Origin: Dokdonella_A sp963834755
GTDB taxonomy: Bacteria; Pseudomonadota; Gammaproteobacteria; Xanthomonadales; Rhodanobacteraceae
DNA length: 64,000 bases
Direction of reading: 5' to 3'
Assembly (NCBI GenBank): GCA_963834755.1
Contig: CAWICQ010000009.1
Coordinates: 744,001 to 808,000, forward strand
The number at the start of each line of letters is the position of its first letter. Position 1 is the stretch's first letter. Below the pieces are notes generated by a model, which ran no database searches, had not been told where the DNA came from, and was given only the letters and a program-made list of their open reading frames with translations. Of this stretch, positions 53,413 through 62,513 are shown piece by piece. The translations under genes were made by a program, and so were the position numbers.

Positions 53413-54594
53413 ATGCATTTCGACGTGTCGACCGCAATGATCGTCACTTCGGCGTTGACGCTGGCCGTCGGCGCGAGCCTGGCTGTCGCGGTTTCGCGCT
53501 ATCCGCCGCGCCTGCGCCAGGCGATGCATATCTGGATCGGCGGGTTGCTGCTGCAGATTCCGGTGTTTCTCATGTTCGGGCTGGTTGGCGCGCTGCCTGG
53601 CGTGCCGGCGATCATCCTCGCCAATGCGCTGTTCGCGATCGCCTACACCGAGATGGGGCGCGCGGTGCGCGTGTTCGCCGGGCGCGATGCGCGCATCGGT
53701 CGCGTCGAGCTCGCGCTGGTCGTTGCGCTCGTCGCGATTCCCATCGTGTTCGGCATCGTGCTTCCGAGCCCGCGCTGGCGCCTCGCGCTTGGCGGTCCGT
53801 TGCTGGCTTGTCTGAGTCTCAACGTCGCGCGTTCGATCTTGATCCGCGATCGTCCACTGCGCGCCGCGGACTATCTGACGGGTAGCCTGTTCGTCATCAG
53901 CGCGCTGCCGATGCTGCTGCGCGCGTCGATCGAGGTGGTAGGCGTCGCGCCCGACGCCGAATCGGCGCGTACGTTCGCGCGCACGCTGTTTTTCCTGACC
54001 GGTTCGGGCCTGCCGTTGATCGGCACGATTGGTTTTCTCTTGATGTGCAACGATCGCATCAACGACGAGCTGTCGCGCCTCGCGATGCTAGATCCGCTGA
54101 CCGGCGTGTTCAACCGCCGCACGTTCGAGGAGCGCGCCGAGCACGTGATCGCCGCGGCCGCGCGCGAGCGACGCCCGCTGTCGCTGCTGGCCGTCGATAT
54201 CGATCACTTCAAACTCGTCAACGACGAATTCGGCCACGCGGGCGGCGACGAGGCGTTGCGGCTCGTCGTCGCGCTGATGCGCGAAACGCTCACGGAAGGT
54301 CAGATCCTGAGCCGCATCGGCGGCGAGGAATTCGCCGTGCTGCTGCCGGGTGCCGACCAGGCCGAAGCCAGCGCAACGGCGGAACGCTTGCGGCGACATC
54401 TGGAATGCTCCGCGGTCGATATCGACGGCCGCGAGCTGTTCCTCAAGATCTCGGCCGGCGTCGCAACATTCGGACCGGGTCTCGAGAATCTCCCAACCCT
54501 GCTGCGCGCCGCCGACCGCGCGTTGTACGCGGCAAAACGCGCGGGCCGCAACCGCGTCGCGGTCAGCGCCGCGTTTGCCGAATCGATGGGATGA
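53413..54594 (+). CDS. Membrane-anchored diguanylate cyclase
   Basis: 393 residues. Six to seven N-terminal membrane helices (about residues 10-215) precede a GGDEF domain with an intact GGEEF in ILSRIGGEEFAVLLPG; LDPLTGVFNRRTFEER and DIDHFKLVNDEFGHAGGDEAL are also present. No RxxD inhibitory site is visible upstream of GGEEF, so product inhibition is unlikely. It makes cyclic-di-GMP; the membrane region would be its sensor. Confidence 0.92.
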   Translation: MHFDVSTAMIVTSALTLAVGASLAVAVSRYPPRLRQAMHIWIGGLLLQIPVFLMFGLVGALPGVPAIILANALFAIAYTEMGRAVRVFAGRDARIGRVELALVVALVAIPIVFGIVLPSPRWRLALGGPLLACLSLNVARSILIRDRPLRAADYLTGSLFVISALPMLLRASIEVVGVAPDAESARTFARTLFFLTGSGLPLIGTIGFLLMCNDRINDELSRLAMLDPLTGVFNRRTFEERAEHVIAAAARERRPLSLLAVDIDHFKLVNDEFGHAGGDEALRLVVALMRETLTEGQILSRIGGEEFAVLLPGADQAEASATAERLRRHLECSAVDIDGRELFLKISAGVATFGPGLENLPTLLRAADRALYAAKRAGRNRVAVSAAFAESMG

Positions 54595-54598
54595 CGCA

Positions 54599-55555
54599 TC
54601 AGCCGGAACGTTCTTTCGGCTTGATCCACAAGCTCGCCAGCATCGAAGCGGCGATCAGCAACGCGACTACGCCGAGCGCTGCGCCGATCGGAATTTTCCA
54701 GACGCCGGCGATCAGCATCTTCGCGCCGATGAACAACAGCACGGCGGCGAGCCCGTAATTCAAGAGATGGAAGCGCGCCGCGGCGCCTTCGAGCATGAAG
54801 AACAACGCTCGCAGGCCGAGCACGGCGAACACGTTCGACGTGAGCACGACGAATGGATCTTCGGTCACCGCGAAGATCGCCGGAATCGAATCGACCGCGA
54901 ATATCACGTCGGTGACTGCGATCAGCACGATGACCACGAACAGCGGTGTATAGAGACGCCGGCCGTTTTCGACGATGCTGAGCGCCGCGCCGCGGAACTG
55001 CCGGCTCAGCGGCAGGCTGCGGCGCATCAGACGCAGGACCGGATTGGCTTCCAGATCCGCTTCCTGATTCGCCGAGCGCAGCATCTTGATGCCGGTGAAG
55101 ACCAGAAAAAGACCGAACGCGTACAGGATCCAGTGGAAGCGCGCGACCAGCGCAGCACCGATGAAGATCAGGATTGCACGCAGCACGATCGCGCCGAGCA
55201 CGCCGAGCATCAGCACGCGCCGACGCTGCTCGGCCGGCACCGCGAACGCGTTGAACACCATCAGGAACACGAAGATGTTGTCCACCGCGAGCGACTTTTC
55301 GACGACGAAGCCGGTCAGGAATTCGAGTCCGACTTCGTCGGCGATCGCGCGGCTCGTGTGCTGGTCGAGCCACCACCAGAGTCCGAAGTTGAACAAGAGC
55401 GCCAGCGACGTCCACGCGACGCTCCACAGCAACGCCTCGCGAAACGACACGCGACGAGCGCCGCTCGCGCGCAGCACCAGGAAATCGACGACGAGCGCCG
55501 CGAGCACGACGGCAGCGAATGCCGCCCACAGACCCGGTGTCGCGATCGTTTGCAT
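54599..55555 (-). CDS. alx: TerC/Alx-family membrane protein (manganese exporter type)
   Basis: 318 residues, about nine membrane helices, with EKSLAVDNIFVFLMVF and TDVIFAVDSIPAIFAVT, the two acidic signatures of the TerC family (Alx, MeeY). Alx-type proteins export Mn2+. A yybP-ykoY-like leader and terminator lie directly upstream on the same strand, so Mn2+ control of expression is expected. GGAG is about 8 bases before the ATG at 55555. Confidence 0.93.
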   Translation of the reverse strand: MQTIATPGLWAAFAAVVLAALVVDFLVLRASGARRVSFREALLWSVAWTSLALLFNFGLWWWLDQHTSRAIADEVGLEFLTGFVVEKSLAVDNIFVFLMVFNAFAVPAEQRRRVLMLGVLGAIVLRAILIFIGAALVARFHWILYAFGLFLVFTGIKMLRSANQEADLEANPVLRLMRRSLPLSRQFRGAALSIVENGRRLYTPLFVVIVLIAVTDVIFAVDSIPAIFAVTEDPFVVLTSNVFAVLGLRALFFMLEGAAARFHLLNYGLAAVLLFIGAKMLIAGVWKIPIGAALGVVALLIAASMLASLWIKPKERSG

Positions 55556-55573
55556 GAGGTGTCTCCGAAAACA

Positions 55574-55604
55574 AAAAGCCCCAGAGCCGGTCAGCGCTGG
55601 GGCC
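55574..55604 (-). terminator. Intrinsic terminator of the Mn riboswitch expression platform
   Basis: A stem GCCCCAG/CTGGGGC (55579-55585 with 55598-55604), with more pairing inside, is followed on the minus strand by a T run at 55578-55574. It ends about 19 bases before the alx start, where a riboswitch-controlled terminator would sit. Confidence 0.85.
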
Positions 55605-55750
55605 GCGTTTTCGGGGCACACCTTCGCCGTGATCGGCGAAGGTCTCGCTCGCAGGCACCGATGGTCATCGACCTTCGAAGCCTGCCCACCGGACCGGAGC
55701 CTTGCGGCCCGTGCTGACGATCTCGGCGGCGGGAGCTACTCCCCTTCTAC
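55605..55750 (-). promoter_or_regulatory. yybP-ykoY manganese riboswitch
   Basis: Read on the minus strand, the leader begins at about 55750 with GAAGGGGAGTAGC, has CCGCCGAGATCGTCAGCAC, then a variable stem, and ends with GCGAGCGAGACCTTC and a GGCGAAGG closing segment. The 5' GGGGAGTAGC and 3' GCGAGCAAGACC-type segments are the conserved parts of the yybP-ykoY aptamer, which binds Mn2+. It directly precedes a TerC/Alx gene, the typical target. Binding Mn2+ should prevent the downstream terminator. Exact ends are approximate. Confidence 0.88.
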
Positions 55751-55859
55751 GCTTCGGACCTTAGCGGCAGCCGCGTTTCTTGGCAAATGCGCTGCAGCAT
55801 TGCGCCAGCGCGCGCAATCATCGGTCCGGCGCGCGAGCGCGATGGCATATCATTTCCAC

Positions 55860-57044
55860 ATGAATCGCGAACCTGCGGACACATTGCCCGTCATCCGTCT
55901 CAAGACCGAGCGCCGCTCGCGGCACCCGTGGATTTTCCAGAAGATGGTGGAGAAACCCGCGGTGCGGCCCAAGCCCGGCAGCGTCGTCGAGATCGTCGAT
56001 CGCGAAGGCACCTTCGCGGGACGCGGCTTCTACAACGGCCACTCGCGCATCGCGCTGCGCGTGCTGACGGCCGATCCAGACGAGCCGATCGACGAGGCGT
56101 TTTTTGCGCGCAAGATCGCCGAAGCGGTTTCGCTGCGCCGCGAAGTGCTCAAGCTCGACGCAGTGACCGATGCATATCGGCTGATCCATTCCGAAGGCGA
56201 CGGACTTTCCGGTCTCGTCGTCGATCGTTTCGCCGGCACGCTGGTCATCGAATATTTTTCGGCCGGCATGTTCCGCCAGCGCGATCTGATCCGGCGTTGT
56301 CTGCTCGAGCATTTTCCAGCGGCGAATCTCTACGCGTTCGCTGAAGATCACGTGCAGAAACAGGAGAGCTTCGACTGCAGCGTTCCGCCAGCGCCCGAGC
56401 CGACCGTGATCCACGAGCACGGCGTCAAGTTCCACGCGGCGCCGGGCACCAAGCACAAGACCGGCTTCTTCGCCGACCAGCGCGACAACCGGCGCACGTT
56501 CGCGGATTTCTGTGCCGGCAAGCGCGTCCTGGATCTTTGCTGCAACTCCGGCGGTTTCGCGCTGTACGCGAAGACGCTCGGCGGCGCGGACGAGGTCGTC
56601 GGCGTCGATCTCGACGAGGAGATTCTTGCCCTCGCCGAGCGCAACGCGCGGCTCAACAAGGCGCGCGTCCGCTTCGTGCAAGCCGATATCTTCGCGTGGC
56701 TGCGCGATGTCGCGGTCAACAATCGCGATCAATACGACGTCGTCGTGCTCGATCCCGCCAAGATGACGCGCGACCGCGAGCAGGTGATTCCCGCGCTGAA
56801 GAAATATCTCGACATGAACAAGCTGGCACTCGCGGCGGTGAAGCCGGGTGGGATCTTCCTGACCTGCTCATGCACAGGGCTCGTCAGCGAAGAGCAGTTT
56901 CTCGACATGCTCCGCCGCGCCGCGTTCTACGCGAACCGCACCGTGCAGGTTCTGAAAATCAGCGGTGCCGGACCCGATCATCCGTTCCTGGCGCATGTGC
57001 CGGAGTCGCGGTATCTGAAGGCGGTGTTCTGTCGCGTCGAGTGA
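55860..57044 (+). CDS. RlmI-type 23S rRNA cytosine methyltransferase
   Basis: 394 residues. An N-terminal PUA-like domain (RRSRHPWIFQKMVEKP, GTFAGRGFYN) is followed by an EEHEE region and a Rossmann methyltransferase: GFFADQRDNRRTF, VLDLCCNSGGFALYA (motif I) and YDVVVLDPAKMTRDR (motif IV, DP), with TCSCTGLVSEEQF near the end. The layout fits RlmI/RlmO, which make m5C at position 1962 of 23S rRNA. ATG 55842 is an alternative start. Not next to related genes. Confidence 0.9.
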   Translation: MNREPADTLPVIRLKTERRSRHPWIFQKMVEKPAVRPKPGSVVEIVDREGTFAGRGFYNGHSRIALRVLTADPDEPIDEAFFARKIAEAVSLRREVLKLDAVTDAYRLIHSEGDGLSGLVVDRFAGTLVIEYFSAGMFRQRDLIRRCLLEHFPAANLYAFAEDHVQKQESFDCSVPPAPEPTVIHEHGVKFHAAPGTKHKTGFFADQRDNRRTFADFCAGKRVLDLCCNSGGFALYAKTLGGADEVVGVDLDEEILALAERNARLNKARVRFVQADIFAWLRDVAVNNRDQYDVVVLDPAKMTRDREQVIPALKKYLDMNKLALAAVKPGGIFLTCSCTGLVSEEQFLDMLRRAAFYANRTVQVLKISGAGPDHPFLAHVPESRYLKAVFCRVE

Positions 57045-57197
57045 TGCGCGGCACTGCCGCACGTCGATGCTTTGCCTCCGCAGATTGCATATTTCGCTAC
57101 ATATTTCGTCGATCGCATGCCTCGTTGTCCGGACGAAGGCCGGGACGACGAGCGTGGTGGCGCACGCCGCTCAAGGCGACAATGCAAACAGGCGTAA

Positions 57198-59061
57198 CTA
57201 CGCAGCTGGAATCCGATCCGCGAGCACAAGCTCGAAACTCGTATTCTTTCCATCGCGCCGCGCCTCGATCTTTACGCGCGTCCCGACCGGCAACTCGCGC
57301 AATTTCGTGCGCCAGTCGACCAGCGATGATGTGCCGACTTTCTTCCCATCGATCGCAATCACGCGATCCTGCGCGTGCAGGCCCGCGCGTGCCGGCCGCA
57401 CTCTCGGGCGCCACATCGGCGACCAGCAGCGCATCACCATCGCCGAGCAGGAAAAGACCGCTGCGATCGAACGGATCGGGCTTGGCGAAGTCGGCGTTTG
57501 GCGTGAGATACATTTTCTTGTTCGCGTAGTCGAACGCGACCGTGAAACGGCGCAGCACGCCGCCGCCCAGGTTGCCGGAAATGTCGGGGTTAGCAAACGA
57601 TCCCTTGTCGCCGGTGTAGAGATCGCCGGCGATGCCGCCGATGTCGCGATCGCCGAGCTTGAGCGTCCCGTAACGCGCCGGTCGCCCGCGCGAAGGCCCG
57701 CCGACGCCCCAGCCGACGACGGCCTCGGGCGCGGCGTGATAGCGCGCGACGAGATCGTGCTCGCGCACGAACGGCGAATGCATCGTCAGCGATGCGCGCG
57801 AACCGGTATCGACGCTGATGCGCACCGGCACGCCATCGAGCGCGCCGGCGACGATCGGAATGCGATCGTTGAGCTCGAACGGCACCGCGCTCGCATCGGT
57901 CGGCGGCGCGAATTTTGCGGGAGTAGTCAGCGTCAGGGTGTGTCCCGCGTAATCGATCGTCACGCCGAAGCGGCGAAACATCTCGTAGCCGACCAGACCA
58001 TCGGCATCGGTGCCTTCGACGTCGGCGAGCTTGCCGAGATCGATGATGTAGAAAACCGGATGATCGAGCACCGCGTCGCCGACGCGCACTTCCTTCGCAT
58101 GCGCGAGCGCAAGATCGACGCGCTGATCGCCGACGCCACCGGCGGCCATCTTGCCTTGGCCTACGATGCCGAATTTTTTCGCCGCAGCCGGCGTCAGTAG
58201 ATTGACGCCGCCGGTATCGACCAGGAAACGCGCCGGCTTGCCGTCGACGCGACCGCTGAGATAGATGTGATTGTTGATCAACTCGAACGGAATTCGCGCG
58301 ACGCCATTCGGATTGTCGATGTGCGCGGTGGCGGCCATCGCCGGCATTGCGAAATCGGCATCGGCGACCGCGCCGTTGAGTGCCACATGATCGAGCTGGG
58401 TTTCTGCGCGCCGCCGCGGGTCGGTGCGGCCCGCAGCGTCGGTCAGATCGACCGTGCTGTGGAACGGAATGCGCACGCCATCGGCGTCGCGGTAGTCGTC
58501 GAGAACGGTCGTCGCAGTGTCCGGGCCCTGGCGCTGCACGACGCGCGCGAGCAAACCGTTCGCGCTATCGAACCACAACGTCACCGCATCGCCGCCGTCG
58601 GGATGCGCCTCGATCACGCGATAGCGCCGACCGTCAAGATCGCGATCGGCGACCGCGCCAAAGGTCGCGGCGATTCTCTGCGGATACCAGTACGCGTGCG
58701 CGTCGAGCCACGCTTGCGTACGCGCGCGACGCACTGCTTCGGGCGTGTCCTGCGCGGCGACTTCGCCGCCGGGATCACGTTCCCACGAGAGCTTGCCGTC
58801 GTAACCGTCCGCGCCTTCCACCGAACCCAGCTTGTAGCTGTCGGCCGAGCGTCCGCTCGCAAGATCCTGCACGATCGACACATCGCCGCTGAGTCCGCCG
58901 GTGCTGAGCGTGCCGCGCATGTGCAGCGTCTTGACGCCGTCCCAGGCGACGCCGCCGCTTGCGCTCTTGTACTGCGCGAGCACCGACGCGGCGTCCTCGG
59001 CGTGCGCCGCCGTCACCGTCAGCATGGCGGCGAACGCGAATTTGCCCAATGGCTTCAACAT
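57198..59061 (-). pseudogene. Exported retropepsin-like aspartic protease with PDZ domain, frameshifted
   Basis: The main frame encodes a signal peptide (LKPLGKFAFAAMLTVTAAHA), a 200-residue N-terminal domain and two aspartyl-protease-like motifs, RFLVDTGGVNLLTP and RISVDTGSRASLTM. A PDZ domain should follow, but the frame is lost at about 57390-57398: LLVADVAPES continues as an unrelated sequence, while RAGLHAQDRVIAIDGKKVGT and TRVKIEARRDGKNTSFELVL are in another frame ending at a TAG at 57198. Deleting one C in GCGGCCGGC joins them. If unrepaired, translation runs on to 57097 without a PDZ. GGAG precedes the ATG at 59061. Divergent from an HTH regulator. Confidence 0.82.
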
Positions 59062-59111
59062 GGCCGTCTCCGTCGAAAGGCCGATCGCGCTTTGCATGAC
59101 GCGACCGTTTG

Positions 59112-59135
59112 TTGAATAATCGTGATTTATTTCAA
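59112..59135. promoter_or_regulatory. AT-rich inverted repeat between the protease and HTH genes
   Basis: TTGAATAA and its near-complement TTATTTCAA flank a TCGTGAT centre over 24 bp. It sits in a 91-bp divergent gap, about 18 bp before the regulator start and 50 bp before the protease start. It is unusually AT-rich for this genome. It could be the operator of the ArsR-like regulator or part of a promoter. Confidence 0.4.
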
Positions 59136-59152
59136 TCAGCGCAAGCCAACCA

Positions 59153-59746
59153 ATGGCACAGAAGACACGCCGCCGCGCGGTCGAGAACGCCGGCGAGATC
59201 GAAGTTCTCGCTTCGCCGACTCGCATCGAGCTGATCGACACGCTCGAAGCGCTCGGCGGCGATGCGAGCGTCGCCGAGCTCGCTGACCATCTCGGCCGCG
59301 CAGCGGATGGGCTCTACTACCATTTGCGCCAACTCGCCGCGGCCGGCCTCGTCATCGAGGAATCGACCGCCGACGGAAAGCGCTATCGGCCGCGCTCGCG
59401 CGGCGAAGGACTTCGACTGCGTTATCGCCCGGGCGCGACGGCGAATGCGAAAGCGGTCGGCCAGGTCGCCGCGAGCGTGCTGCGCATCGCCGGACGCGAC
59501 TTCGCGCGCGCACTCGCCGATCCGAGCACAAAAGTCGAAGGCCCGCTGCGCGAGCTTTGGGCCGCGCGCGGCAAAGGCTGGGTCGGCGCTGCGGAGCTCG
59601 GCGAGATCAATCGCCTGCTCACGCGGTTGACGATGCTGCTGCGACGCCCGCGCTCGGCGACGCGTGATCGCCTCATCGTGCTCTCATGGACGCTTGCGCC
59701 GATCGATGCGAAGCCGGCGCGTCGTCCGCAGCGCAAAGCGCGTTGA
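59153..59746 (+). CDS. ArsR-like winged-helix transcriptional regulator
   Basis: 197 residues. The N-terminal 90 form a winged HTH: EIEVLASPTRIELIDTLEAL, ASVAELADHLGRAADGLYYHL, RQLAAAGLVIEES. The C-terminal half (ATANAKAVGQVAASVLRIAG) is helical and lacks metal-binding cysteines. It is divergent from the retropepsin-PDZ gene with an inverted repeat in the gap, so it probably regulates that gene. Such HTH/retropepsin pairs are known in Lysobacterales from recollection only. Confidence 0.88.
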   Translation: MAQKTRRRAVENAGEIEVLASPTRIELIDTLEALGGDASVAELADHLGRAADGLYYHLRQLAAAGLVIEESTADGKRYRPRSRGEGLRLRYRPGATANAKAVGQVAASVLRIAGRDFARALADPSTKVEGPLRELWAARGKGWVGAAELGEINRLLTRLTMLLRRPRSATRDRLIVLSWTLAPIDAKPARRPQRKAR

Positions 59747-59831
59747 GGCGCCGGTTGCTTTGCCCATCGATTCGCCGAGCCCGCGCGCATCGCCTGATAG
59801 ACTGGGCCATCGCGTTATGGCGGAGTGTGCG

Positions 59832-60428
59832 ATGAAAAAACCGAATAAGCCCGCGGTCAGCCAGGGCCAGGCCGAGGAAGCCGTGCGCACGTTGCTGCGC
59901 TGGGCAGGCGAGGATCCGCGCCGCGAAGGTCTGCTCGACACGCCCAAGCGCGTCGTCGACGCCTATCGCGACTGGTTTTCCGGCTACGCCATCGATCCGG
60001 ACGATTACTTGCGGCGCACCTTCGAGGAAGTCGCCGGCTACGACGAGATGATCGTGCTGCGCGACATCGAATTCGAATCGTTCTGCGAACATCACATGGC
60101 GCCGATCATCGGGCGCGCGCACGTCGGCTATCTGCCGACCGACAAAGTCGTCGGCATTTCCAAGCTCGCGCGCGTCGTCGACGCGTATGCGCGGCGCTTT
60201 CAGGTGCAGGAAAAACTCACCTCGCAAATCGCGCACTGCATCGCCACGGTGCTGAAGCCGCGCGGTGTCGGCGTCGTTGTCGACGCGGTGCATCAGTGCA
60301 TGACCACGCGCGGCGTGCACAAGCGCGGCGTGTCGATGATCACCAGCCAGATGCTCGGCAGCTTTCGCGAGGATGCGCGCACGCGTGCGGAGTTCCTGCG
60401 CTTCATCGACATCCATGCGAAGAGCTGA
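59832..60428 (+). CDS. folE: GTP cyclohydrolase I
   Basis: 198 residues. EFESFCEHHMAPIIGRAHVG carries the zinc ligands (Cys and His), ISKLARVVDAYARRFQVQE and HQCMTTRGVHKRG are the other family motifs, with the third zinc ligand Cys in HQCM. It makes dihydroneopterin triphosphate from GTP, the first step of folate and tetrahydropterin synthesis. Phenylalanine hydroxylase at 51339 uses a tetrahydropterin from this pathway. GGAG is 6 bases before the ATG at 59832. Confidence 0.95.
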   Translation: MKKPNKPAVSQGQAEEAVRTLLRWAGEDPRREGLLDTPKRVVDAYRDWFSGYAIDPDDYLRRTFEEVAGYDEMIVLRDIEFESFCEHHMAPIIGRAHVGYLPTDKVVGISKLARVVDAYARRFQVQEKLTSQIAHCIATVLKPRGVGVVVDAVHQCMTTRGVHKRGVSMITSQMLGSFREDARTRAEFLRFIDIHAKS

Positions 60429-60559
60429 GCGTCGCTTGGCCGCGCGAGTGGCGAAGGAACCATCGCACGTTCCTTGCGTTTCGGCGAGTTCCGTTCGGCG
60501 TCGACGACGCCGATGAGATATCGTGCGCGGCACGACCGCGCACAGAAACGGACCGCCCA

Positions 60560-61879
60560 TTGAATACGCCCGCCGCCGCGCCGCGTCGCGCCGCCTTGAT
60601 CTTCATTTTCGTCACCGTGCTGATCGACATCCTGTCGTTCGGCATCATCATTCCGGTGCTGCCGCATCTCGTCGAGCAACTCGCCGGCGGCGGTATCGCC
60701 AAGGCCGCGATGTGGGTCGGCGTATTCGGCACGCTGTTCGCCGCGATCCAGTTCGCCTGCGCGCCGATCCAGGGCGCGTTGTCGGATCGATTCGGGCGGC
60801 GGCCGGTCGTGCTGCTGTCGAATCTCGGCATCGGCGTCGACTTCATGTTCATGGCGCTGGTCAACACGCTGCCATTGCTGCTGATCGGTCGCTGCATTTC
60901 GGGCGCGACGGCCGCGAGCTTTACCACCGCGAACGCATACATCGCCGACGTGACGCCGCCGGAAAAACGCGCCGCGAGCTTCGGCATGCTCGGCGCCGCG
61001 TTCGGCATCGGTTTCATCATCGGGCCCGCGCTCGGCGGATTTCTCGGCGGCATCGATCTGCGCTTGCCGTTCTGGGCTGCGGCGTGTCTGGCGCTGACCA
61101 ATTTCCTGTACGGCTATTTCATCCTGCCGGAATCGCTGCCGCCCGAGCGGCGCACGCCGCGCTTCGACTGGAGCCACGCGAATCCGCTCGGCTCGCTGAT
61201 CCTGCTGCGGCGTTACCCGCAGGTTTTCGGCCTCGCTGCGGTCGTCTTGCTGACCAACCTCGCGCACTACGTGCTGCAGAGCGTGTTCGTGCTGTACGCG
61301 GACTATCGCTACAACTGGGGTCCGCAAGCGGTCGGCTACACGCTGGCGCTGGTCGGCGTCTGCAATGCGTTCACGCAGGCGTGGCTGGTCGGCAAACTCG
61401 TCCCGCGCATCGGCGAGCGCCGCACGCTGCTCGCGGGCGTGGTGTTCGGCGCCGCCGGTTTCGCAACGATGGCGCTGGCCAGCGTGCCGCAGATATTCCT
61501 GATCGGCGTGCCATTGCTCGCGCTGTGGGGACTTGCCGGCCCGGCGACGCAGGCATTGATGACGCGGCAAGTCGATCCGCGCGAGCAAGGACGACTGCAA
61601 GGCGCGGTGTCGAGTCTCGCGAGCCTCGCCGGCATTTTCGGCCCCGCGCTATTCACGCAGATCTTCGCGCTCTTCATCAGCGACCACGCGCCGGTGCATC
61701 TGCCCGGCGCGCCGTTCCTGTTGTCGTCGATGTTGCTGGTCGTTGCGTTCGTGCTGGCGTGGAACGTTACGCGTTCGCTGTCGCGCCGCTATGCGAAAGC
61801 GGCGCCTCTACCGGCCATCGTTCCGGAAGCGTCGCCGATCGGCGAGGTGCCGCCGGCCGCCGCGAACGCGGAACGCTGA
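60560..61879 (+). CDS. MFS transporter, TetA-like drug/H+ antiporter type
   Basis: 439 residues, 12 membrane helices. Motif A appears as GALSDRFGRRPVVL after helix 2, IDILSFGIIIPVLPHL is the TetA-like first helix, and GPALGGFLGGI is motif C. The family includes class A-G tetracycline exporters and housekeeping sugar-like transporters; no inference about resistance is possible. The only start near the family N-terminus is a TTG at 60560 with a weak ribosome site, so expression may be low. Convergent with the redoxin gene. Confidence 0.88.
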   Translation: MNTPAAAPRRAALIFIFVTVLIDILSFGIIIPVLPHLVEQLAGGGIAKAAMWVGVFGTLFAAIQFACAPIQGALSDRFGRRPVVLLSNLGIGVDFMFMALVNTLPLLLIGRCISGATAASFTTANAYIADVTPPEKRAASFGMLGAAFGIGFIIGPALGGFLGGIDLRLPFWAAACLALTNFLYGYFILPESLPPERRTPRFDWSHANPLGSLILLRRYPQVFGLAAVVLLTNLAHYVLQSVFVLYADYRYNWGPQAVGYTLALVGVCNAFTQAWLVGKLVPRIGERRTLLAGVVFGAAGFATMALASVPQIFLIGVPLLALWGLAGPATQALMTRQVDPREQGRLQGAVSSLASLAGIFGPALFTQIFALFISDHAPVHLPGAPFLLSSMLLVVAFVLAWNVTRSLSRRYAKAAPLPAIVPEASPIGEVPPAAANAER

Positions 61880-61885
61880 GCCGAG

Positions 61886-62491
61886 CTACGAGCCGTATTT
61901 CACCGAACAGCCGTACGGTTCCGACGTCGGCACGCTGACCGCCTTGCCGGCTGCGAGCTCGGCGAGCGCCTGGCGCACGTATTGCGTCGCTTTCGGAATG
62001 TCGTCCTTGTCTGTGCTCGCGATCGAATCGATGCCGCCCATGTAGCGCAGGACGCCGTCCTTGTCGATGACGAACATGTGCGGTGTCGTTTTCGCTTCGT
62101 AGGCTCGCGCAACCCTGGCGTCGCCGTCGAGCAGGTAAGCGGCTTCCTTGCCCTGCACTTTTGCGATGTAAGCAGCAGCGCCCGCGGCATCGAGATGCCC
62201 TTGCTTGCCCGGCGCGCCTGAGTTCACGGTCAGCCAGACCACGCCTTGCGATGCCGCGTCGGCCTGCTGCGATTGCATGTTGTGCGCACCATAGTGCTTG
62301 CCGACGAACGGGCATAGAGGGTTGTTCCACTCGAGCACGACGGTCTTGCCCTTGTAAGCGGAGAGCGACTGCGTCTTGCCCGATGCATCAGTCACGGAGA
62401 AATCCGGTGCGGGTCGACCGATCACCGGTTTGGCGAGGAGCGGAGCGGCGAAGGTCAGCGCCGCCGCAAGCAACGTGATGCGAAATGTCAT
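61886..62491 (-). CDS. Exported thioredoxin-like (AhpC/TSA/redoxin) protein
   Basis: 201 residues with signal peptide ending LAKP. GRPAPDFSVTDASGK and VVLEWNNPLCPFVGKHYG hold a single cysteine in the position of the peroxidatic cysteine; TTPHMFVIDKDGVLRYMGGID follows. There is no second active-site cysteine nearby, so a CxxC thiol oxidoreductase is excluded. Members of this group are periplasmic and of unknown substrate. GGAG lies before the ATG at 62491. The DsbD-like protein upstream on the same strand may share the thiol role. Confidence 0.87.
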   Translation of the reverse strand: MTFRITLLAAALTFAAPLLAKPVIGRPAPDFSVTDASGKTQSLSAYKGKTVVLEWNNPLCPFVGKHYGAHNMQSQQADAASQGVVWLTVNSGAPGKQGHLDAAGAAAYIAKVQGKEAAYLLDGDARVARAYEAKTTPHMFVIDKDGVLRYMGGIDSIASTDKDDIPKATQYVRQALAELAAGKAVSVPTSEPYGCSVKYGS

Positions 62492-62513
62492 GACGATCTC
62501 CAGGGATGAATGC

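Noticed and set aside
60560..61879. TetA-like MFS protein as a tetracycline resistance gene
   Set aside because: The motifs are general for this MFS group and there is no mobile context; resistance cannot be inferred.
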